Shown here: one piece after another, positions 1 through 5,165 of the stretch
Position numbering within the stretch: position 1 is the stretch's first letter
How the letters are laid out: the number at the start of each line of letters is the position of its first letter
Translations under genes and position numbers: made by a program
The notes under the pieces: generated by a model
The model's input: only the letters and a program-made list of their open reading frames with translations
What the model was told of the DNA's origin: nothing
The model's database searches: none
From: Porphyromonadaceae bacterium UBA7572
GTDB taxonomy: Bacteria > Bacteroidota > Bacteroidia > Bacteroidales > Muribaculaceae
Direction of reading: 5' to 3'
Assembly (NCBI GenBank): GCA_002476625.1
Contig: DLLC01000006.1
Span: forward strand, 20,884 to 28,393
DNA: 7,510 nt

Positions 1-1039
1 CCCAGTTGCGGCTGGTGGATATTTTCTCCCCTTCAAGGTTGAGAAACTCGTTAGATGGCACATTGTCGGGCAGGATATAGCCTCCGTGAGCCTTCAGCAT
101 CACAGGGAACACGATGCAGTGAAACACGATGTTGTCCTTGCCTATAAAGTGAATCAGGCGTGTGCTGTCGTCTTTCCACCACGTTTCCCATTTGCCGAAT
201 TTTTCAGGCTGCGCGTCACAAAGCTCCTTGGTGTTGCTGATATAGCCGATAGGAGCGTCGAACCACACATAGAGCACCTTTCCCTCGCCGCCTTCGGCAG
301 GCACAGGTATGCCCCAGCTCAAGTCGCGGGTCACGGCACGCGGGCGCAGGTCGGCATCGAGCCATGATTTGCACTGCCCGTACACATTCGGCCTCCACTC
401 CTTGTGCTCATCGAGAATCCAGTGCTCCAGCCATGGCTGATACTCATTGAGCGGCAAATACCAGTGCTTGGTCTTGCGCTTCACAAGAGGGTTGCCGTTG
501 ATGGCGTTCACCGGATTGATCAGCTCGTCGGGCGACAGGGTGGAGCCGCACTTCTCGCACTGGTCGCCATTAGCGTCAGCGGCATGGCACACCGGGCATT
601 CACCCTTGATATTGCGGTCGGTGAGGAACTCGTGCGTGGCCTCATCGTAGAATTGCTCGCTTTCCATCTGAATAAACTTGCCATTCTCGTTCAGATGCTT
701 GAAGAAGTCGCTGGCAAACTGATGGTGAATTTTCGAGGTAGTGCGTGAATAGATGTCGAACGAGATGCCGAAACGCTCAAAACTCGACTTGATCAGATTA
801 TGGTAGCGGTCCACCACATCCTGCACCGAGCAGCCCTCTTTACGGGCACGGATCGTGACGGGCACACCGTGCTCGTCGCTTCCGCCCACAAACAGCACAT
901 TCTCGCCTTTCATACGCTTGTAGCGCACATAGATGTCGGCCGGCACATACACGCCTGCCAAGTGACCGATATGCACCGGGCCATTGGCGTAGGGCAGCGC
1001 TGCCGTGACGAGCGTGCGCTTAAAATCTTTTTTCTCCAT
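1..1039 (-). CDS. metG: Methionyl-tRNA synthetase, N-terminal 346 codons (3' end beyond the left edge)
   Basis: Class I aminoacyl-tRNA synthetase that charges tRNA(Met) with methionine using ATP in the cytoplasm. The minus-strand translation begins MEKKDFKRTLVTAALPYANG. The HIGH motif is HIGH at residues 23-26, followed by VGGSDEHG near 51-58. A four-cysteine zinc knuckle (C148, C151, C161, C164) lies in the connective domain, and WFDAPIGY begins at W259. The second ATP motif reads KISTS at 339-343 rather than KMSKS; from memory this variant is usual for Bacteroidota MetRS. The frame is open to the edge, so about half of the roughly 680-residue family length is present. The ATG at 1037-1039 is the first possible start, because an in-frame TAA lies three codons upstream (1046-1048). 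There is no Shine-Dalgarno sequence, only A/T-rich leader. The gene diverges from the secreted-protein gene. Identity is very secure; the missing half (anticodon-binding and any C-terminal tRNA-binding domain) cannot be assessed. Confidence 0.97.
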   Translation of the reverse strand, partial: MEKKDFKRTLVTAALPYANGPVHIGHLAGVYVPADIYVRYKRMKGENVLFVGGSDEHGVPVTIRARKEGCSVQDVVDRYHNLIKSSFERFGISFDIYSRTTSKIHHQFASDFFKHLNENGKFIQMESEQFYDEATHEFLTDRNIKGECPVCHAADANGDQCEKCGSTLSPDELINPVNAINGNPLVKRKTKHWYLPLNEYQPWLEHWILDEHKEWRPNVYGQCKSWLDADLRPRAVTRDLSWGIPVPAEGGEGKVLYVWFDAPIGYISNTKELCDAQPEKFGKWETWWKDDSTRLIHFIGKDNIVFHCIVFPVMLKAHGGYILPDNVPSNEFLNLEGEKISTSRNW

Positions 1040-1081
1040 ATATAATTATGAGTGTGAAATGTTTTAAAAATATGATAACTG

Positions 1082-1089
1082 CAAAGTTA
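1082..1089 (-). promoter_or_regulatory. Bacteroidota-type -7 promoter element upstream of metG
   Basis: On the minus strand this reads TAACTTTG, an exact match to the Bacteroidota sigma-ABfr -7 consensus TAnnTTTG. It lies 42 bp upstream of the metG ATG, which would give a leader of roughly 30-40 nt. No clear TTTG -33 box is visible at the expected 19-21 bp spacing, so the call rests on the -7 element and its position. Confidence 0.6.
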
Positions 1090-1245
1090 CTAATTTTATC
1101 GCTAACTATTTGCATCACACCGCCAAAACCATCAAAAAACCACTGCCACCACACTTTGTAAGGAGAAAGCAACGCTCTAAATTGCATTTTAATATAAAAA
1201 CCTTAAATTATTTGTCATATTTTCACTTTTTTGCTTAATATTTCA

Positions 1246-1253
1246 TAACTTTG
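1246..1253 (+). promoter_or_regulatory. Bacteroidota-type -7 promoter element for the secreted-protein gene
   Basis: TAACTTTG matches TAnnTTTG exactly and sits 82 bp upstream of the ATG at 1336, predicting transcription from about 1260. The -33 region is weak: TTTC at 1221-1224 is 21 bp upstream, while a TTTG at 1230-1233 is too close (12 bp). Upstream DNA is T-rich. The start codon has an A-rich lead-in (TTTAACA) and no Shine-Dalgarno sequence, as is usual in this phylum. Confidence 0.6.
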
Positions 1254-1335
1254 TAAACTCTTATTCCTTAATTTACAAGGATGTGTTCTGAATATTATTA
1301 CAACAACTACACATATCATATCTTTATATTTAACA

Positions 1336-4300
1336 ATGAGAAAAAAATTACTGTATTTAGCATTGACGCTGCTGCCAATCGCCGCATTGGCAGTGAAGGC
1401 CTCTTCTGGCGATAAGATGCTGCATTTCGCTGATTTTCTGCAAGAAAAACAAGAGGTAGCAGCAGAAAGCGCGCCACAAAAAGCCCCCTCTAAAATTAGA
1501 CTGAATGTGCCTCACAAGCTGGCCTATGCATGGGCCACACGCGAGCGCGACGGCAAAAAAGGTCTGGTGAAATTCTACCTCGACCAGCCAAAAGACCTCA
1601 CCTTGCTCTTCACGATGGAGAATTCCGCTTTTGCCGGCACGCATGGCACTGGCAGCGACTATTTCTTTTTCCGCTATAAGGACGACAAGGAGAATCAGAC
1701 CATGGAGCCTATCGCCTTCTCGAAAGTGGACATCAACACCGGCAAGGTGACCGACGTGGCCAACTGGTCGAGCGCTGGCTTCATCTGCAACGACATGACC
1801 TACGACTTCACATCGGGCAACATCTACGCCATGTGCCGCGCCATCTATCACGACGATATTCTTAACTTCGACATTGAGTATTCCGCCATTATCCGCATCA
1901 ACCCGAAAACCGGTGCTTACTCAGAGGCGAAGAGCTTCCTGCAAGACTATTCAGGACTCTCCAACCCCACTTATCTGACAATGGCTGCCGACATGCAGGG
2001 CAACCTCTACAGCGTGACAGCTGGCGGCGTACTTGTGAAGTTCGACACTAAGAACGACTTTGCCGAAACCGTGATCGGCTCCACCACGCTTGCCCCCGGC
2101 ACATATATCCAGAGCATGGAATTTGACCATGCCACCGGCAACCTCTACTGGCAAGCCGACTTCTCTAAGAAAAACAGCGTGCTCGCGCTGGTCAACACCA
2201 GCACCGGCAAAGCCACCACTATTGGCGAGGTGGGCAACGATGCCCGCTTGGCTGGTATCTATGTGCCTTTCAACACGCCTGCCAACTCAGCCCCTGGCGC
2301 TCCCGCCAACCTAAAGGCTGTGGCCGACGCCACCGGCGCCCTGAAGGCCACCATTTCATGGACAAATCCCACACGCAGCTTCGGCGGACAGCTCATTGGC
2401 AATGTGTCGGCTGTGACCGTGAAGCGTGGCAATGAGGTGATAAAAGTGCTCAACGGCGGCACTCCCGGCGAGCAAATGACCTTCACCGATGAAAACGCCA
2501 CCGCCACCGGCATGACCGACTACACCGTGTATGCCTCCAACGGCAGCGGCGAGGGCATGGCCACCACCACCAGCGTGTGGGTGGGCCACGACATTCCTTC
2601 TGAAGTGACCAAGCTCGGCATCAACAACACCGTGGACGGCGGCGCCGAACTCACTTGGGAGGAGCCTACCATCGGTGCTCACGGCGGCTACGTCGACGCA
2701 GCATCACTCTGTTATAAAATCACCCGTATGCCTGAAGGCACTGTTGTGGCTGACAATGTGAAAGGCACACAATACATCGACAGCAGCGTGAAAAACATCG
2801 GTGAATACTATTATGTGGTGACCAGCAAAACCGCCGACGGCGAAGGCGATTCCGCTCGCTCCGCCAATATGTTTGTGGGTAGCACCGTGGCGTATCCCTA
2901 CACTTGCGCATTCAGTACCGTGGCGGAATTCAAGTCATGGTATGTGATCGACAACAACGGCGACGGCAGCACATGGAAATTCAAGGAGCAAGTGGGCAAA
3001 GGCTATGCCATGTATGGCTACAGCAACACCAACAACGGCGACGACTATCTCATCTCTCCCGACCTCTACATGAAGAAAGGCTACACTTATCAAATCAACT
3101 TCAACTACAAGGGCGCAAACGCCAACTTCACCGAAAAATTTGAACTCACTTTCGGAAAGGACAAAAGCGCCGAGTCACAGAGCACCGTGGTGAAGCAGTA
3201 TGAATTCAAGAGCGGCGACCTCACCTCATCGGGCACCATCACGCTGCCAGCAGTGGAGGAGAGCGGTGTTTACCACGTGGCATTCCACGCCACCAGCGAC
3301 AAGGGTATGTATAACATCTACATTTCCGATGTGGAAATCACCGAGACCGGCGGATCAAGCGGAGGAGGAGACGACGGCGATCTTGCCACTCCTTTCAACC
3401 TGAAGGCCAAAGTGAACGGCTCCAACGCCACACTCACTTGGAACAAGAGCAACGACGAAGGCGGTATGACTGAGGACATCAACGAAACATTCGACACTTA
3501 CGCCGACTGGGAAATCAACCCTGTGGGCGACTACGGATGGAACTATATAGATGCCGACAAGGGCATCCCCTTCTACAACCTCGACGGCGTGACAGAAGCC
3601 ACTTTCCCCGGAGCCAAGACCCCTTGCGCTGCCGTGGTATTCAATCCAAAAGCCATGAATGCCTCTTTCCTTGAAGACAATCCTCCGGTGAGCGGCGACA
3701 AATATCTGCTTTTCCGCAACAACACTGCCGATGCCAATGGCAACACCCCGGCGCCAAAGGCCAACGACTACTTCATTTCGCCACTCCTTGCCTATGGCAA
3801 GCCATTCACATTCAGTTTCTATGTGAAAGCCGACCCCGACAGCGAGGAAGAAGACGAGAGTTGGAAATGGAACAAGGAGGAGATTCGCGTGGGCTATTCC
3901 ATCACCGGCAAAGAGGCCGACGACTTTATCTGGCTCACCGACAAAAATGAAGTGGTGAACAGCGACTGGGCACTGCACAGCTACACCATTCCTGCCGAGG
4001 CCAAATATGTGTGCATCAACTACTGCACACCTAAAAACGGCTATTTAATGTGTCTCGACAACGTTTTTATTGGAACTGGCACACCTGAGATGGCTAAAAA
4101 GAAAAGCACCAAAGAAGCCACTTTCCAATATTACAATATCTATCTCGACGATCAGCTCGTGGGCAAGAGCATTGAAAGCACCTACAGCCTCACCGGTATA
4201 GCCAAAGGCGACCACACCGCAAAGGTGACCACTCAATACTTAGAGGGTGAGTCGAAAGCCGCTTCCGTTACATTCACCATCACCGGCACCACCATAGGCG

Positions 4301-4464
4301 ACATCAACGCCGACGGCACTATCGATGTGAGCGACGTGACAGCGCTCATCAACAAGATACTTGGCAGTGGCAGCGCTTACAACGACAGCGCATGCGACGT
4401 GAACGCCGACGGTGCCATCGATGTGAGCGACGTGACAGCGCTCATCAACCTCATTCTCAAATAA
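1336..4464 (+). CDS. Secreted multidomain protein: propeller-like N-terminus, FN3 and choice-of-anchor J modules, C-terminal dockerin pair
   Basis: Complete 1042-residue gene of unknown exact function, probably an extracellular or surface adhesin-type protein. Residues 1-22 look like a Sec signal peptide (MRKK, a hydrophobic core, likely cleavage after A19 or A22); there is no lipobox cysteine. Residues about 45-312 hold repeated strand-turn units (VDINTGK, RINPKTGAY, KFDTKND, VNTSTGK) like beta-propeller blades. FN3-like modules lie at about 320-416 and 421-512. A choice-of-anchor J / cleaved-adhesin-like module spans about 518-671 (DNNGDGSTWKF, DDYLISPDL), then a Gly/Ser/Asp linker at 672-682. 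A third FN3-like module (684-714 and about 928-986) appears split by a second J-like module (about 716-912, DYFISPLL). The end, 988-1042, is a dockerin type I pair with D-x-N-x-D-G-x-x-D-x-x-D loops at D989-D1000 and D1021-D1032. It looks monocistronic, with its own promoter-like element and terminator. The layout recalls Porphyromonas HagA/gingipain adhesin regions, but no protease domain is seen. Domain boundaries are by eye. Confidence 0.9.
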   Translation: MRKKLLYLALTLLPIAALAVKASSGDKMLHFADFLQEKQEVAAESAPQKAPSKIRLNVPHKLAYAWATRERDGKKGLVKFYLDQPKDLTLLFTMENSAFAGTHGTGSDYFFFRYKDDKENQTMEPIAFSKVDINTGKVTDVANWSSAGFICNDMTYDFTSGNIYAMCRAIYHDDILNFDIEYSAIIRINPKTGAYSEAKSFLQDYSGLSNPTYLTMAADMQGNLYSVTAGGVLVKFDTKNDFAETVIGSTTLAPGTYIQSMEFDHATGNLYWQADFSKKNSVLALVNTSTGKATTIGEVGNDARLAGIYVPFNTPANSAPGAPANLKAVADATGALKATISWTNPTRSFGGQLIGNVSAVTVKRGNEVIKVLNGGTPGEQMTFTDENATATGMTDYTVYASNGSGEGMATTTSVWVGHDIPSEVTKLGINNTVDGGAELTWEEPTIGAHGGYVDAASLCYKITRMPEGTVVADNVKGTQYIDSSVKNIGEYYYVVTSKTADGEGDSARSANMFVGSTVAYPYTCAFSTVAEFKSWYVIDNNGDGSTWKFKEQVGKGYAMYGYSNTNNGDDYLISPDLYMKKGYTYQINFNYKGANANFTEKFELTFGKDKSAESQSTVVKQYEFKSGDLTSSGTITLPAVEESGVYHVAFHATSDKGMYNIYISDVEITETGGSSGGGDDGDLATPFNLKAKVNGSNATLTWNKSNDEGGMTEDINETFDTYADWEINPVGDYGWNYIDADKGIPFYNLDGVTEATFPGAKTPCAAVVFNPKAMNASFLEDNPPVSGDKYLLFRNNTADANGNTPAPKANDYFISPLLAYGKPFTFSFYVKADPDSEEEDESWKWNKEEIRVGYSITGKEADDFIWLTDKNEVVNSDWALHSYTIPAEAKYVCINYCTPKNGYLMCLDNVFIGTGTPEMAKKKSTKEATFQYYNIYLDDQLVGKSIESTYSLTGIAKGDHTAKVTTQYLEGESKAASVTFTITGTTIGDINADGTIDVSDVTALINKILGSGSAYNDSACDVNADGAIDVSDVTALINLILK
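4306..4449 (+). repeat. Direct repeat encoding the two dockerin loops (33-bp perfect core)
   Basis: The 33-bp blocks at 4321-4353 and 4417-4449 are identical and encode IDVSDVTALIN both times. Just before each, an identical 11-bp block (4306-4316, 4402-4412) encodes NADG; only the 4 bp between the blocks differ. The repeat period is 96 bp, or 32 codons, which matches one dockerin loop-helix unit. Identity even at third codon positions suggests a recent duplication or gene conversion within the gene. Confidence 0.9.
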
Positions 4465-4484
4465 GCCTTGCTAAAGCTTATACT

Positions 4485-4527
4485 ATAGCCTGGAGCATCA
4501 AAAAGTGCTCCAGGCTATTTTTATTTT
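4485..4527 (+). terminator. Strong intrinsic terminator after the secreted-protein gene
   Basis: A perfect 13-bp inverted repeat (4485-4497 pairs with 4506-4518, arm ATAGCCTGGAGCA) has an 8-nt loop and is followed by TTTTATTTT. It starts 20 bp after the stop codon. It should end plus-strand transcription before the AT-rich region. The minus-strand side lacks an equally good U-tract. Confidence 0.93.
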
Positions 4528-4644
4528 ATAAAAATATAAGGCTCTTACAGGCAAAAATTAACCTGTGCACAGCATCTCGTCATCTATTGTTTATTATCAA
4601 GAGAAAACCGCTCCAAAAGTGGCTGTGAGGCGGATTTTCAGAGG

Positions 4645-4676
4645 TTATCAACAAATTGTTAATAACTTGTGGAAAA
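4645..4676. repeat. Inverted pair of DnaA-like boxes plus an adjacent canonical DnaA box
   Basis: TTATCAACA (4645-4653) and TGTTAATAA (4657-4665, the reverse-strand TTATTAACA) face each other across 3 bp. With flanking bases they form an 11-bp-arm palindrome with one mismatch. Three bases later TGTGGAAAA (4668-4676) is the reverse complement of TTTTCCACA, an exact fit to TTWTNCACA. Three boxes in 32 bp suggest a DnaA binding cluster; a dimeric repressor site is the alternative. Confidence 0.55.
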
Positions 4677-4843
4677 GGGATTGATAACTTTACAACAAAA
4701 AAAGGCTAAAAAACTTGACTTTTAAGAATCACTTCGGCTTAGCATTTTATTAGCCTAAATCCAAATTAGTTAGCATCATATTATAATTGTAGATTCAACA
4801 GGGTTTTCATCAGTTTTTAATAGGTAATGACGTAAGAATTTAT

Positions 4844-4851
4844 TAACTTTG
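4844..4851 (+). promoter_or_regulatory. Promoter-like -7 element inside the AT-rich region
   Basis: TAACTTTG is an exact TAnnTTTG match on the leuS strand. It lies 314 bp upstream of the leuS ATG and has no clear TTTG -33 box. TAACTTTA near-matches occur at 4685-4692 and 4949-4956. Any of these could start the leuS transcript or a short origin-region RNA. In DNA this AT-rich, chance matches are possible. Confidence 0.3.
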
Positions 4852-4855
4852 CAAG

Positions 4856-4876
4856 ATATTAACAGGGTGTTGATAA
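4856..4876. repeat. Second inverted pair of boxes with the same 3-bp spacing
   Basis: ATATTAACA (4856-4864, one mismatch to TTATNAACA) and TGTTGATAA (4868-4876, exact on the reverse strand) face each other across GGG. Geometry and spacer length equal the pair at 4645-4665, about 211 bp away. The repeated arrangement argues for a specific binding site, not chance in AT-rich DNA. Confidence 0.5.
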
Positions 4877-5005
4877 AGTTCGGAAACGGCTCTAAATCAA
4901 AATTTAAGGTTGTTGACCAATTATTCATAACCGCAGCATCTACAACAATAACTTTATATGCAAGAAAATAGGTTAAAAGTTATTGTCACTATTAACAGCG
5001 TATCA

Positions 5006-5060
5006 TTATCAATAATTTATTATTCAATTTAAAAATAAAAATTAAATATATAATGATGTA
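5006..5060. other. Very AT-rich tract, candidate DNA unwinding element
   Basis: These 55 bp are nearly all A and T, with only a few C or G bases. A TTATCAATA box variant lies at the left end and an exact TGTTGATAA box follows immediately at 5061-5069. An easily melted tract bordered by initiator boxes is the expected form of an origin unwinding element. The call depends on the origin interpretation of the whole region. Confidence 0.4.
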
Positions 5061-5165
5061 TGTTGATAACCGTGTGAAGTGATGCCGAGACAATGGGAGG
5101 CTGATGATCGAACGGAAAAAATTTAGGCACAATTAAAAAAGAATACACAAACACATTAAAAGTAT

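Larger units (their letters stand above)
1040..1335. other. Divergent intergenic region between metG and the secreted-protein gene
   Basis: This 296-bp AT-rich noncoding region separates two divergent genes. It contains one TAnnTTTG element facing each gene (1082-1089 minus, 1246-1253 plus). The promoters are about 160 bp apart and need not share control. No RNA gene, riboswitch-like fold or further ORF of note was recognised. The leader of the plus-strand gene would be about 75 nt. Confidence 0.7.
4528..5165. other. AT-rich noncoding region, candidate chromosomal replication origin (oriC)
   Basis: About 640 bp with no credible gene. It holds four exact copies of TTATNAACA: 4645-4653 plus, 4657-4665 minus, 4868-4876 minus and 5061-5069 minus. 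Copies with one mismatch lie at 4594-4602, 4840-4848, 4856-4864, 4989-4997 and 5006-5014, all plus. One exact TTTTCCACA (E. coli DnaA box type TTWTNCACA) lies at 4668-4676 minus, and the near match TTATTCATA lies at 4921-4929. A nearly pure A/T tract is at 5006-5060. The other noncoding region in the window (1040-1335) has no exact TTATNAACA. Plus-strand base bias changes from C over G on the left to G over C on the right. These are classic origin hallmarks, but no dnaA gene is visible and the Bacteroidales DnaA box is not known to me with certainty. The alternative is a long regulatory leader for leuS. Confidence 0.55.

Noticed and set aside
1251..1278. Inverted repeat TTGTAAA / TTTACAA around the predicted transcription start
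   Set aside because: Only 7 A/T-rich base pairs with a 14-nt gap, overlapping the -7 element. It is expected by chance in such DNA and not convincing as an operator or RNA hairpin.
3355..3978. Open minus-strand frame of 207 codons opposite the secreted-protein gene
   Set aside because: It is antisense to a gene with coherent domains, resembles no protein family, and has no promoter or start signal.
4563..4572. Perfect 10-bp palindrome CTGTGCACAG
   Set aside because: Single copy, with two mismatches to the DnaA box on each strand and no partner site. Too little to call an operator.
4392..4628. Plus-strand frame of 78 codons overlapping the dockerin end and running past the terminator
   Set aside because: It starts inside the dockerin coding region in another frame, has Arg/His-rich low-quality sequence, and reads through the strong hairpin.
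4703..4756. AGGCTAA / TTAGCCT inverted repeat as a possible terminator or small RNA hairpin
   Set aside because: 7-bp arms separated by 40 nt with no U-tract, so unlikely to fold stably.
4528..5165. tRNA, riboswitch, T-box or CRISPR array in the long intergenic region
   Set aside because: No cloverleaf pattern, no T-box TGGNACCGCG-like element, no regularly spaced repeat-spacer pattern. The repeats present are short 9-mers in both orientations.
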